A stretch of DNA of 64,000 nt from Argentina anserina. Lineage: Eukaryota; Streptophyta; Magnoliopsida; Rosales; Rosaceae. Shown here one piece after another: positions 10,801 to 23,551 of this stretch. A program made the position numbers and the translations under genes. The stretch covers positions 159,025 to 223,024 of the forward strand of contig NW_026089530.1 in NCBI RefSeq assembly GCF_933775445.1, in the 5' to 3' direction. Below the pieces are notes generated by a model. It made no database searches. It worked only from the letters and a program-made list of their open reading frames with translations, and was not told the DNA's origin. How positions within the stretch are numbered: the first letter of the stretch is position 1; every line of letters begins with the position of its first letter.

Positions 10801-11769
10801 TGTTTCCAGTGTGGGCGTGTGTTTCTTTCAAACTGAGTATCTTTCTATCGTTTGAGTATGTTTACTATTGCAATTTGAGTACCTTTTCAATTCTCGTTTA
10901 AGTATCTTTCTGTAATCCTTTCTGATGCGAGTTTCTATTGTATTTGAGAGTGTTTCCAGTGGGGGCGTGTGTTTCTATCAAACTGAGTATCTTTCTATCG
11001 TTTGAGTATGTTTACTATTGCAATTTGAGTATCTTTTCAATTCTCGTTTGAGTATCTTTCTGTAATCCTTTCTGATGCGAGTTTCTATTGTATTTGAGAG
11101 TGTTTCCAGTGTGGGCGTGTGTTTCTTTCAAACTGAGTATCTTTCTATCGTTTGAGTATGTTTACTATTGCAATTTGAGTACCTTTTCAATTCTCGTTTG
11201 AGTATCTTTCTAAACGGCTTTCGATGCGAGTTTCTCTTGAATTTTAGAGTGTTTCCAGTGCGGGCGTGTGTTTCTTTCAAACTGAGTATCTTTCTATCGT
11301 TTGAATATGTTTACTATTGCAATTTGAGTATCTTTTCAATTCTCGTTTGAGTATCTTTCTGTAATCCTTTCTGATGCGAGTTTCTATTGTATTTGAGAGT
11401 GTTTCCAGTGTGGGCGTGTGTTTCTTTCAAACTGAGTATCTTTCTATCGTTTGAGTTTGTTTACTATTGGAATTTGAGTACCTTTTCAATTCTCGTTTAA
11501 GTATCTTTCTAAACGGCTTTCGATGCGAGTTTCTCTTGAATTTTAGAGTGTTTCCAGTGCGGGCGTGTGTTTCTTTCAAACTGAGTATCTTTCTATCGTT
11601 TGAATATGTTTACTATTGCAATTTGAGTATCTTTTCAATTCTCGTTTGAGTATCTTTCTGTAATCCTTTCTGATGCGAGTTTCTCTTGAATTTTAGAGTG
11701 TTTCCAGTTCGGGCGTGTGTTTCTTTCAAACTGAGTATCTTTCTATCGTTTGAGTATGTTTACTATTGC

Positions 11770-12360
11770 AATTTGAGTATCTATTCAATTCTCGTTTGAG
11801 TATCTTTCTGAACGGCTTTCGATACGAATTTTTCTTGAATTTGAGAGTGTTTCCAATGTGGGCGTGTGTTTTTTTCAAACTGAGTATCTTTCTATCGTTT
11901 GAGTATGTTTACTATTGCAATTTGAGTATCTTTTGAATCCTCGTTTGAGTATCTTTCTGAACGGCTTTCGATGCGAGTTTTTCTTGAATTTGAGTGTTTC
12001 CAGTGTGGGCGTGTGTTTCTTTCAAACTGAGTATCTTTCTATCGTTTGAGTATGTTTACTATTGCAATTTGAGTATCTATTCAATTCTCGTTTGAGTATC
12101 TTTCTGAACGGCTTTCGATACGAATTTTTCTTGAATTTGAGAGTGTTTCCAATGTGGGCGTGTGTTTTTTTCAAACTGAGTATCTTTCTATCGTTTGAGT
12201 ATGTTTACTATTGCAATTTGAGTATCTTTTGAATCCTCGTTTGAGTATCTTTCTGAACGGCTTTCGATGCGAGTTTTTCTTGAATTTGAGAGTGTTTCCA
12301 GTGTGGGCGTGTGTTTCTTTCAAACTGAGTATCTTTCTATCGTTTGAGTATGTTTACTAT
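11770..12360 (+). repeat. Tandem dimer with GATACGAA variant
   Basis: A monomer with CTATTCAATTCTCG followed by the rare GATACGAATTTTT and CCAATG occurs near 11,821 and again 296 bp later near 12,117. The 2-bp shortfall from 298 is explained by a GA deletion in GAATTTGAGTG near 11,990. The GATACGAA variant was not seen elsewhere in the window. Confidence 0.6.
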
Positions 12361-12654
12361 TGCAATTTGAGTACCTTTTCAATTCTCGTTTGAGTATCTT
12401 TCTAAACGGCTTTCGATGCGAGTTTCTCTTGAATTTTAGAGTGTTTCCAGTTCGGGCGTGTGTTTCTTTCAAACTGAGTATCTTTCTATCGTTTGAGTAT
12501 GTTTACTATTGCAATTTGAGTATCTTTTCAATTTTCGTTTGAGTATCTTTCTGAACGGCTTTCGATGCGAGTTTTTCTTGAATTTGAGAGTGTTTCCAGT
12601 GTGGGCGTGTGTTTCTTTCAAACTGAGTATCTTTCTATCGTTTAAATATGTTTA

Positions 12655-14155
12655 CTATTGCAATTTGAGTACCTTTTCAATTCTCGTTTGAGTATCTTTC
12701 TAAACGGCTTTCGATGCGAGTTTCTCTTGAATTTTAGAGTGTTTCCAGTGTGGGCGTGTGTTTCTTTAAAACTGAGTATCTTTCTATCGTTTGAGTATGT
12801 TTACTATTGCAGTTTGAGTATCTTTTCAATTCTCGTTTGAGTATCTTTCTGTAATCCTTTCTGATGCGAGTTTCTATTGTATTTGAGAGTGTTTCCAGTG
12901 TGGACGTGTGTTTCTTTCAAACTGAGTATCTTTCTATCGTTTGAGTATGTTTACTATTGCACTTTGAGTATCTTTTCAATTCTCGTTTGAGTATCTTTCT
13001 GTAATCCTTTCTGATGCGAGTTTCTATTGTATTTTAGAGTGTTTCCAGTGTGGGCGTGTGTTTCTTTCAAACTGAGTATCTTTCTATCGTTTGAATATGT
13101 TTACTATTGCAATTTGAGTACCTTTTCAATTCTCGTTTGAGTATCTTTCTAAACGGCTTTCGATGCGAGTTTCTCTTGAATTTTAGAGTGTTTCCAGTGC
13201 GGGCGTGTGTTTCTTTCAAACTGAGTATCTTTCTATCGTTTGAGTATGTTTACTATTGCAATTTGAGTATCTTTTCAATTCTCGTTTGAGTATCTTTCTG
13301 TAATCCTTTCTGATGCGAGTTTCTATTGTATTTGAGAGTGTTTCCAGTGTGGGCGTGTGTTTATTTCAAACTGAGTATCTTTCTATCGTTTGAGTATGTT
13401 TACTATTGCACTTTGAGTATCTTTTCAATTCTCGTTTGAGTATCTTTCTGTAATCCTTTCTGATGCGAGTTTCTATTGTATTTGAGAGTGTTTCCAGTGT
13501 GGGCGTGTGTTTCTTTCAAACTGAGTATCTTTCTATCGTTTGAGTATGTTTACTATTGCAATTTCAGTATCTTTTCAATTTTCGTTTGAGTATGTTTCTG
13601 TGAGGCTTTCTGATGCGAGTTTCTCTTGAATTTTAGAGTGTTTCCAGTGTGGGCGTGTGTTTCTTTCAAACTGAGTATCTTTCTATCGTTTGAGTATGTT
13701 TACTATTGCAATTTCATTACCTTTTCAATTCTCGTTTGAGTATCTTTCTAAACGGCTTTCGATGCGAGTTTCTGTTGAATTTTAGAGTGTTTCCAGTGTG
13801 GGCGTGTGTTTCTTTCAAACTGAGTATCTTTCTATCGTTTGAATATGTTTACTATTGCACTTTGAGTATCTTTTCAATTCTCGTTTGAGTATCTTTCTGT
13901 AATCCTTTCTGATGCGAGTTTCTATTGTATTTGAGAGTGTTTCCAGTGTGGACGTGTGTTTCTTTCAAACTGAGTATCTTTCTATCGTTTGAGTATGTTT
14001 ACTATTGCACTTTGAGTATCTTTTCAATTCTCGTTTGAGTATCTTTCTGTAATCCTTTCTGATGCGAGTTTCTATTGTATTTGAGAGTGTTTCCAGTGTG
14101 GGCGTGTGTTTCTTTCAAACTGAGTATCTTTCTATCGTTTGAGTATGTTTACTAT
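12655..14155 (+). repeat. Duplicate of the 4.13-5.63 kb segment (offset 8,525 bp)
   Basis: About ten monomers at 4,130-5,630 reappear in the same order at 12,655-14,155. Positions 4133, 4582 and 5181 map to 12,658, 13,107 and 13,706. The rare TTTCTGTTGAATTTT variant near 5,247 is shared with 13,77x and also with 7,19x. Isolated substitutions distinguish the copies, for example GTGGACG near 13,949 against GTGGGCG near 5,424. Confidence 0.7.
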
Positions 14156-14499
14156 TGCAATTTGAGTACCTTTTCAATTCTCGTTTGAGTATCTTTCTGT
14201 AATCCTTTCTGATGCGAGTTTCTATTGTATTTGAGAGTGTTTCCAGTGTGGGCGTGTGTTTCTATCAAACTGAGTATCTTTCTATCGTTTGAGTATGTTT
14301 ACTATTGCAATTTGAGTATCTTTTCAATTCTCGTTTGAGTATCTTTCTGTAATCCTTTCTGATGCGAGTTTCTATTGTATTTGAGAGTGTTTCCAGTGTG
14401 GGCGTGTGTTTCTTTCAAACTGAGTATCTTTCTATCGTTTGAGTATGTTTACTATTGCACTTTGAGTATCTTTTCAATTCTCGTTTGAGTATCTTTCTG

Positions 14500-17400
14500 T
14501 AATCCTTTCTGATGCGAGTTTCTATTGTATTTGAGAGTGTTTCCAGTGTGGGCGTGTGTTTCTTTCAAACTGAGTATCTTTCTATCGTTTGAGTATGTTT
14601 ACTATTGCAATTTGAGTATCTTTTCAATTTTCGTTTGAGTATGTTTCTGTGAGGCTTTCTGATGCGAGTTTCTCTTGAATTTTATAGTGTTTCCAGTGTG
14701 GGCGTGTGTTTCTTTCAAACTGAGTATCTTTCTATCGTTTGAGTATGTTTACTATTGCAATTTCATTACCTTTTCAATTCTCGTTTGAGTATCTTTCTAA
14801 ACGGCTTTCGATGCGAGTTTCTCTTGAATTTGAGAGTGTTTCCAGTGTGGGCGTGTGTTTCTTTCAAACTGAGTATCTTTCTATCGTTTGAATATGTTTA
14901 CTATTGCAATTTGAGTATCTTTTGAATCCTCGTTTGAGTATCTTTCTGAACGGCTTTCGATGCGAGTTTTTCTTGAATTTGAAAGTGTTTCCAGTGTGGG
15001 CGTGTGTTTCTTTCAAACTGAGTATCTTTCTATCGTTTGAGTATGTTTACTATTGCAATTTCATTACCTTTTCAATTCACGTTTGAGTATCTTTCTAAAC
15101 GGCTTTCGATGCGAGTTTCTCTTGAATTTGAGAGTGTTTCCAGTGTGGGCGTGTGTTTCTTTCAAACTGAGTATCTTTCTATCGTTTGAGTATGTTTACT
15201 ATTGCAATTTGAGTATCTTTTCAATTCTCGTTTAAGTATCTTTCTGAACGGCTTTCGATGCGAGTTTTTCTTTAATTTGAGAGTGTTTCCAGTATGGGCG
15301 TGTGTTTCTTTCAAACTGAGTATCTTTCTATCGTTTGAGTATGTTTACTATTGCAATTTGAGTATCTATTCAATTCTCGTTTGAGTATCTTTCTGAACGG
15401 CTTTCGATGCGAGTTTTTCTTGAATTTGAAAGTGTTTCCAGTGTGGGCGTGTGTTTCTTTAAAACTGAGTATCTTTCTATCGTTTGAGTATGTTTACTAT
15501 TGCAGTTTGAGTATCTTTTCAATTCTCGTTTGAGTATCTTTCTGTAATCCTTTCTGATGCGAGTTTCTATTGTATTTGAGAGTGTTTCCAGTGTGGGCGT
15601 GTGTTTCTTTCAAACTGAGTATCTTTCTATCGTGTGAGTATGTTTACTATTGCACTTTGAGTATCTTTTCAATTCTCGTTTGAGTATCTTTCTGTCATCC
15701 TTTCTGATGCGAGTTTCTATTGTATTTGAGAGTGTTTCCAGTGTGGGCGTGTGTTTCTTTCAAACTGAGTATCTTTCTATCGTTTGAGTATGTTTACTAT
15801 TGCAATTTGAGTATCTTTTCAATTTTCGCTTGAGTATCGTTCTGAACGGCTTTCGATGCGAGTTTTTCTTGAATTTGAGAGTGTTTCCAGTGTGGGCGTG
15901 TGTTTCTTTAAAACTGAGTATCTTTCTATCGTTTGAGTATGTTTACTATTGCAGTTTGAGTATCTTTTCAATTCTCGTTTGAGTATCTTTCTGTAATCCT
16001 TTCTGATGCGAGTTTCTATTGTATTTGAGAGTGTTTCCAGTGTGGGCGTGTGTTTCTTTCAAACTGAGTATCTTTCTATCGTGTGAGTATGTTTACTATT
16101 GCACTTTGAGTATCTTTTCAATTCTCGTTTGAGTATCTTTCTGTAATCCTTTCTGATGCGAGTTTCTATTGTATTTGAGAGTGTTGGCGTGTGTTTCTTT
16201 CAAACTGAGTATCCGTTCTCGTTTGAGTATGTTTACTATTGCAATTTGAGTATCTTTTGAATCCTCGCTTGAGTATCGTTCTGAACGGCTTTCGATGCGA
16301 GTTTTTCTTGAATTTGAGAGTGTTTCCAGTGTGGGCGTGTGTTTCTTTCAAACTGAGTATCTTTCTATCGTTTGAATATGTTTACTATTGCAATTTGAGT
16401 ACCTTTTCAATTCTCGTTTGAGTATCTTTCTGTAATCCTTTCTGATGCGAGTTTCTATTGTATTTGAGAGTGTTTCCAGTGTGGGCGTGTGTTTCTTTCA
16501 AACTGAGTATCTTTCTATCGTTTGAGTATGTTTACTATTGCAATTTGAGTATCTTTTCAATTTTCGTTTGAGTATGTTTCTGTGAGGCTTTCTGATGCGA
16601 GTTTCTCTTGAATTTTATAGTGTTTCCAGTGTGGGCGTGTGTTTCTTTCAAACTGAGTATCTTTCTATCGTTTGAGTATGTTTACTATTGCAATTTCATT
16701 ACCTTTTCAATTCTCGTTTGAGTATCTTTCTAAACGGCTTTCGATGCGAGTTTCTCTTGAATTTGAGAGTGTTTCCAGTGTGGGCGTGTGTTTCTTTCAA
16801 ACTGAGTATCTTTCTATCGTTTGAATATGTTTACTATTGCAATTTGAGTATCTTTTGAATCCTCGTTTGAGTATCTTTCTGAACGGCTTTCGATGCGAGT
16901 TTTTCTTGAATTTGAAAGTGTTTCCAGTGTGGGCGTGTGTTTCTTTCAAACTGAGTATCTTTCTATCGTTTGAGTATGTTTACTATTGCAATTTCATTAC
17001 CTTTTCAATTCACGTTTGAGTATCTTTCTAAACGGCTTTCGATGCGAGTTTCTCTTGAATTTGAGAGTGTTTCCAGTGTGGGCGTGTGTTTCTTTCAAAC
17101 TGAGTATCTTTCTATCGTTTGAGTATGTTTACTATTGCAATTTGAGTATCTTTTCAATTCTCGTTTAAGTATCTTTCTGAACGGCTTTCGATGCGAGTTT
17201 TTCTTTAATTTGAGAGTGTTTCCAGTATGGGCGTGTGTTTCTTTCAAACTGAGTATCTTTCTATCGTTTGAGTATGTTTACTATTGCAATTTGAGTATCT
17301 ATTCAATTCTCGTTTGAGTATCTTTCTGAACGGCTTTCGATGCGAGTTTTTCTTGAATTTGAAAGTGTTTCCAGTGTGGGCGTGTGTTTCTTTAAAACTG

Positions 17401-18950
17401 AGTATCTTTCTATCGTTTGAGTATGTTTACTATTGCAGTTTGAGTATCTTTTCAATTCTCGTTTGAGTATCTTTCTGTAATCCTTTCTGATGCGAGTTTC
17501 TATTGTATTTGAGAGTGTTTCCAGTGTGGGCGTGTGTTTCTTTCAAACTGAGTATCTTTCTATCGTGTGAGTATGTTTACTATTGCACTTTGAGTATCTT
17601 TTCAATTCTCGTTTGAGTATCTTTCTGTCATCCTTTCTGATGCGAGTTTCTATTGTATTTGAGAGTGTTTCCAGTGTGGGCGTGTGTTTCTTTCAAACTG
17701 AGTATCTTTCTATCGTTTGAGTATGTTTACTATTGCAATTTGAGTATCTTTTCAATTTTCGCTTGAGTATCGTTCTGAACGGCTTTCGATGCGAGTTTTT
17801 CTTGAATTTGAGAGTGTTTCCAGTGTGGGCGTGTGTTTCTTTAAAACTGAGTATCTTTCTATCGTTTGAGTATGTTTACTATTGCAGTTTGAGTATCTTT
17901 TCAATTCTCGTTTGAGTATCTTTCTGTAATCCTTTCTGATGCGAGTTTCTATTGTATTTGAGAGTGTTTCCAGTGTGGGCGTGTGTTTCTTTCAAACTGA
18001 GTATCTTTCTATCGTGTGAGTATGTTTACTATTGCACTTTGAGTATCTTTTCAATTCTCGTTTGAGTATCTTTCTGTAATCCTTTCTGATGCGAGTTTCT
18101 ATTGTATTTGAGAGTGTTGGCGTGTGTTTCTTTCAAACTGAGTATCCGTTCTCGTTTGAGTATGTTTACTATTGCAATTTGAGTATCTTTTGAATCCTCG
18201 CTTGAGTATCGTTCTGAACGGCTTTCGATGCGAGTTTTTCTTGAATTTGAGAGTGTTTCCAGTGTGGGCGTGTGTTTCTTTCAAACTGAGTATCTTTCTA
18301 TCGTTTGAATATGTTTACTATTGCAATTTGAGTACCTTTTCAATTCTCGTTTGAGTATCTTTCTGTAATCCTTTCTGATGCGAGTTTCTATTGTATTTGA
18401 GAGTGTTTCCAGTGTGGGCGTGTGTTTCTTTCAAACTGAGTATCTTTCTATCGTTTGAGTATGTTTACTATTGCAATTTGAGTATCTTTTCAATTTTCGT
18501 TTGAGTATGTTTCTGTGAGGCTTTCTGATGCGAGTTTCTCTTGAATTTTATAGTGTTTCCAGTGTGGGCGTGTGTTTCTTTCAAACTGAGTATCTTTCTA
18601 TCGTTTGAGTATGTTTACTATTGCAATTTCATTACCTTTTCAATTCTCGTTTGAGTATCTTTCTAAACGGCTTTCGATGCGAGTTTCTCTTGAATTTGAG
18701 AGTGTTTCCAGTGTGGGCGTGTGTTTCTTTCAAACTGAGTATCTTTCTATCGTTTGAATATGTTTACTATTGCAATTTGAGTATCTTTTGAATCCTCGTT
18801 TGAGTATCTTTCTGAACGGCTTTCGATGCGAGTTTTTCTTGAATTTGAAAGTGTTTCCAGTGTGGGCGTGTGTTTCTTTCAAACTGAGTATCTTTCTATC
18901 GTTTGAGTATGTTTACTATTGCAATTTCATTACCTTTTCAATTCTCGTTT
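14500..18950 (+). repeat. 13-monomer higher-order repeat, about 2.3 copies (1,933 bp period)
   Basis: Diagnostic positions 14,904, 15,053, 15,202, 15,351, 15,800, 16,166 and 16,239 all recur exactly 1,933 bp later, and 16,837 recurs again at 18,770. Rare marks are shared between copies: TATCGTGTGAG near 15,633 and 17,566, GTCATCC near 15,695 and 17,628, and a deleted monomer near 16,180 and 18,113. The first difference I noticed between copies is in the third partial copy near 18,94x (TTCTCG in place of TTCACG). This is a recent tandem duplication. Confidence 0.85.
16180..16225 (+). repeat. Shortened monomer: 9-bp deletion plus altered 8-base patch
   Basis: Here GAGTGTT joins directly to GGCGTG, losing nine bases of the GTGTTTCCAGTGTGGG region, and GTATCTTTCTATCG becomes GTATCCGTTCTCG, one base shorter. 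The resulting monomer is 10 bp short. An identical version at about 18,113-18,158 marks the second copy of the 1,933 bp unit. No other example was noticed, so it dates the lesion to before the duplication. Confidence 0.8.
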
Positions 18951-20159
18951 GAGTATCTTTCTAAACGGCTTTCGATGCGAGTTTCTCTTGAATTTTACAG
19001 TGTTTCCAGTGTGGGCGTGTGTTTCTTTCAAACTGAGTATCTTTCTATCGTTTGAATATGTTTACTATTGCACTTTGAGTATCTTTTCAATTCTCGTTTG
19101 AGTATCTTTCTGTAATCCTTTCTGATGCGAGTTTCTATTGTATTTGAGAGTGTTTCCAGTGTGGGCGTGTGTTTCTTTCAAACTGAGTATCTTTCTATCG
19201 TTTGAGTATGTTTACTATTGCAATTTGAGTATCTTTTGAATCCTCGTTTGAGTATCTTTCTGAACGGCTTTCGATGCGAGTTTTTCTTGAATTTGAAAGT
19301 GTTTCCAGTGTGGGCGTGTGTTTCTTTAAAACTGAGTATCTTTCTATCGTTTGAGTATGTTTACTATTGCAGTTTGAGTATCTTTTCAATTCTCGTTTGA
19401 GTATCTTTCTGTAATCCTTTCTGATGCGAGTTTCTATTGTATTTGAGAGTGTTTCCAGTGTGGACGTGTGTTTCTTTCAAACTGAGTATCTTTCTATCGT
19501 TTGAGTATGTTTACTATTGCACTTTGAGTATCTTTTCAATTCTCGTTTGAGTATCTTTCTGTAATCCTTTCTGATGCGAGTTTCAATTGTATTTGAGAGT
19601 GTTTCCAGTGTGGGCGTGTGTTTCTTTAAAACTGAGTATCTTTCTATCGTTTGAGTATGTTTACTATTGCAATTTGAGTATCTTTTCAATTCTCGTTTGA
19701 GTATCTTTCTGTAATCCTTTCTGATGCGAGTTTCTATTGTATTTGAGAGTGTTTCCAGTGTGGGCGTGTGTTTCTTTCAAACTGAGTATCTTTCTATCGT
19801 TTGAGTATGTTTACTATTGAACTTTGAGTATCTTTTCAATTCTCGTTTGAGTATCTTTCTGTAATCCTTTCTGATGCGAGTTTCTATTGTATTTGAGAGT
19901 GTTTCCAGTGTGGGCGTGTGTTTCTTTCAAACTGAGTATCTTTCTATCGTTTGAGTATGTTTACTATTGCAATTTGAGTATCTTTTCAATTTTCGTTTGA
20001 GTATGTTTCTGTGAGGCTTTCTGATGCGAGTTTCTCTTGAATTTTATAGTGTTTCCAGTGTGGGCGTGTGTTTCTTTCAAACTGAGTATCTTTCTATCGT
20101 TTGAGTATGTTTACTATTGCAATTTCATTACCTTTTCAATTCTCGTTTGAGTATCTTTC

Positions 20160-23100
20160 TGAACGGCTTTCGATGCGAGTTTTTCTTGAATTTGAGAGTG
20201 TTTCCAATGTGGGCGTGTGTTTTTTTCAAACTGAGTATCTTTCTATCGTTTGAGTATGTTTACTATTGCAATTTGAGTATCTTTTGAATCCTCGTTTGAG
20301 TATCTTTCTGAACGGCTTTCGATGCGAGTTTTTCTTGAATTTGAGAGTGTTTCCAATGTGGGCGTGTGTTTTTTTCAAACTGAGTATCTTTCTATCGTTT
20401 GAGTATGTTTACTATTGCAATTTGAGTATCTTTTGAATCCTCGTTTGAGTATCTTTCTGAACGGCTTTCGATGCGAGTTTTTCTTGAATTTGAAAGTGTT
20501 TCCAGTGTGGGCGTGTGTTTCTTTAAAACTGAGTATCTTTCTATCGTTTGAGTATGTTTACTATTGCAGTTTGAGTATCTTTTCAATTCTCGTTTGAGTA
20601 TCTTTCTGTAATCCTTTCTGATGCGAGTTTCTATTGTATTTGAGAGTGTTTCCAGTGTGGGCGTGTGTTTCTTTCAAACTGAGTATCTTTCTATCGTTTG
20701 AGTATGTTTACTATTGCACTTTGAGTATCTTTTCAATTCTCGTTTGAGTATCTTTCTGTAATCCTTTCTGATGCGAGTTTCTATTGTATTTGAGAGTGTT
20801 TCCAGTGTGGGCTTGTGTTTCTTTCAAACTGAGTATCTTTCTATCGTTTGAGTATGTTTACTATTGCAATTTGAGTATCTTTTCAATTTTCGTTTGAATA
20901 TGTTTCTGTGAGGCTTTCTGATACGAGTTTCTCTTGAATTTTAGAGTGTTTCCAGTGTGGGCGTGTGTTTCTTTCAAACTGAGTATCTTTCTATCGTTTG
21001 AGTATGTTTACTATTGCAATTTGAGTACCTTTTCAATTCTCGTTTGAGTATCTTTCTAAACGGCTTTCGATGCGAGTTTTTCTTGAATTTGAGAGTGTTT
21101 CCAATGTGGGCGTGTGTTTTTTTCAAACTGAGTATCTTTCTATCGTTTGAGTATGTTTACTATTGCAATTTGAGTATCTTTTGAATCCTCGTTTGAGTAT
21201 CTTTCTGAACGGCTTTCGATGCGAGTTTTTCTTGAATTTGAGAGTGTTTCCAGTGTGGGCGTGTGTTTCTTTCAAACTGAGTATCTTTCTATCGTTTGAG
21301 TATGTTTACTATTGCAATTTGAGTACCTTTTCAATTCTCGTTTGAGTATCTTCCTGAACGGCTTTCGATGCGAGTTTTTCTTGAATTTGAGAGTGTTTCC
21401 AGTGTGGGCGTGTGTTTTTTTCAAACTGAGTATCTTTCTATCGTTTGAGTATGTTTATTATTGCAATTTGAGTATCTTTTGAATACTCGTTTGAGTATCT
21501 TTCTGAACGGCTTTCGATGCGAGTTTTTCTTGAATTTGAAAGTGTTTCCAGTGTGGGCGTGTGTTTCTTTAAAACTGAGTATCTTTCTATCGTTTGAGTA
21601 TGTTTACTATTGCAGTTTGAGTATCTTTTCAATTCTCGTTTGAGTATCTTTCTGTAATCCTTTCTGATGCGAGTTTCTATTGTATTTGAGAGTGTTTCCA
21701 GTGTGGACGTGTGTTTCTTTCAAACTGAGTATCTTTCTATCGTTTGAGTATGTTTACTATTGCACTTTCAGTATCTTTTCAATTCTCGTTTGAGTATCTT
21801 TCTGTAAGGCTTTCTGATGCGAGTTTCAATTGTATTTGAGAGTGTTTCCAGTGTGGGCGTGTGTTTCTTTCAAACTGAGTATCTTTCTATCGTTTGAGTA
21901 TGTTTACTATTGCAATTTGAGTATCTTTTCAATTTTCGTTTGAGTATGTTTCTGTGAGGCTTTCTGATGCGAGTTTCTCTTGAATTTGAGAGTGTTTCCA
22001 GTGTGGGCGTGTGTTTCTTTCAAACTGAGTATCTTTCTATCGTTTGAGTATGTTTACTATTGCAATTTGAGTATCTTTTCAATTCTCGTTTGAGTATCTT
22101 TCTGAACGGCTTTCGATGCGAGTTTTTCTTGAATTTGAGAGTATTTCCAATGTGGGCGTGTGTTTTTTTCAAACTGAGTATCTTTCTATCGTTTGAGTAT
22201 GTTTACTATTGCAATTTGAGTATCTTTTGAATCCTCGTTTGAGTATCTTTCTGAACGGCTTTCGATGCGAGTTTTTCTTGAATTTGAGAGTGTTTCCAAT
22301 GTGGGCGTGTGTTTTTTTCAAACTGAGTATCTTTCTATCGTTTGAGTATGTTTACTATTACAATTTGAGTATCTTTTCAATTCTCGTTTGAGTATCTTTC
22401 TGAACGGCTTTCGATGCGAGTTTTTCTTGAATTTGAGAGTGTTTCCAATGTGGGCGTGTGTTTTTTTCAAACTGAGTATCTTTCTATCGTTTGAGTATGT
22501 TTACTATTGCAATTTGAGTATCTTTTGAATCCTCGTTTGAGTATCTTTCTGAACGGCTTTCGATGCGAGTTTTTCTTGAATTTGAGAGTGTTTCCAATGT
22601 GGGCGTGTGTTTTTTTCAAACTGAGTATCTTTCTATCGTTTGAGTATGTTTACTATTGCAATTTGAGTATCTTTTGAATCCTCGTTTGAGTATCTTTCTG
22701 AATGCTTTCGATGCGAGTTTTTCTTGAATTTGAAAGTGTTTCCAGTGTGGGCGTGTGTTTCTTTAAAACTGAGTATCTTTCTATCGTTTGAGTATGTTTA
22801 CTATTGCAGTTTGAGTATCTTTTCAATTCTCGTTTGAGTATCTTTCTGTAATCCTTTCTGATGCGAGTTTCTATTGTATTTGAGAGTGTTTCCATTGTGG
22901 GCGTGTGTTTCTTTCAAACTGAGTATCTTTCTATCGTTTGAGTATGTTTACTATTGCACTTTGAGTATCTTTTCAATTCTCGTTTGAGTATCTTTCTGTA
23001 ATCCTTTCTGATGCGAGTTTCTATTGTATTTGAGAGTGTTTCCAGTGTGGGCGTGTGTTTCTTTCAAACTGAGTATCTTTCTATCGTTTGAGTATGTTTA

Positions 23101-23250
23101 CTATTGCAATTTGAGTATCTTTTCAATTTTCGTTTGAGTATGTTTCTGTGAGGCTTTCTGATGCGAGTTTCTCTTGAATTTTAGAGTGTTTCCAGTGTGG
23201 GCGTGTGTTTCTTTCAAACTGAGTATCTTTCTATCGTTTGAGTATGTTTA
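20160..23250 (+). repeat. Satellite block rich in CCAATG monomers, duplicated at 54.3-57.4 kb
   Basis: Most monomers here have TTTTTCTTGAATTTGAGAG followed by CCAATGTGGG and a T7 run before CAAACTG. The block matches 54,310-57,400 at an offset of 34,148-34,150 bp. Shared rare marks are GGGCTTGTG near 20,81x and 54,96x, GAATACTCG near 21,48x and 55,63x, GAATGCTTTCG near 22,70x and 56,85x, and CCATTGTGGG near 22,89x and 57,04x. Two stretches, about 20,870-21,160 and 22,200-22,600, do not match the other copy. Confidence 0.8.
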
Positions 23251-23551
23251 CTATTGCAATTTGAGTATCTTTTGAATCCTCGTTTGAGTATCTTTCTGAA
23301 CGGCTTTCGATGCGAGTTTTTCTTGAATTTGAGAGTGTTTCCAGTGTGGGCGTGTGTTTCTTTCAAACTGAGTATCTTTCTATCGTTTGAGTATGTTTAC
23401 TATTGCAATTTGAGTATCTTTTGAATCCTCGTTTGAGTATCTTTCTGAACGGCTTTCGATGCGAGTTTTTCTTGAATTTGAAAGTGTTTCCAGTGTGGGC
23501 GTGTGTTTTTTTCAAACTGAGTATCTTTCTATCGTTTGAGTATGTTTACTA

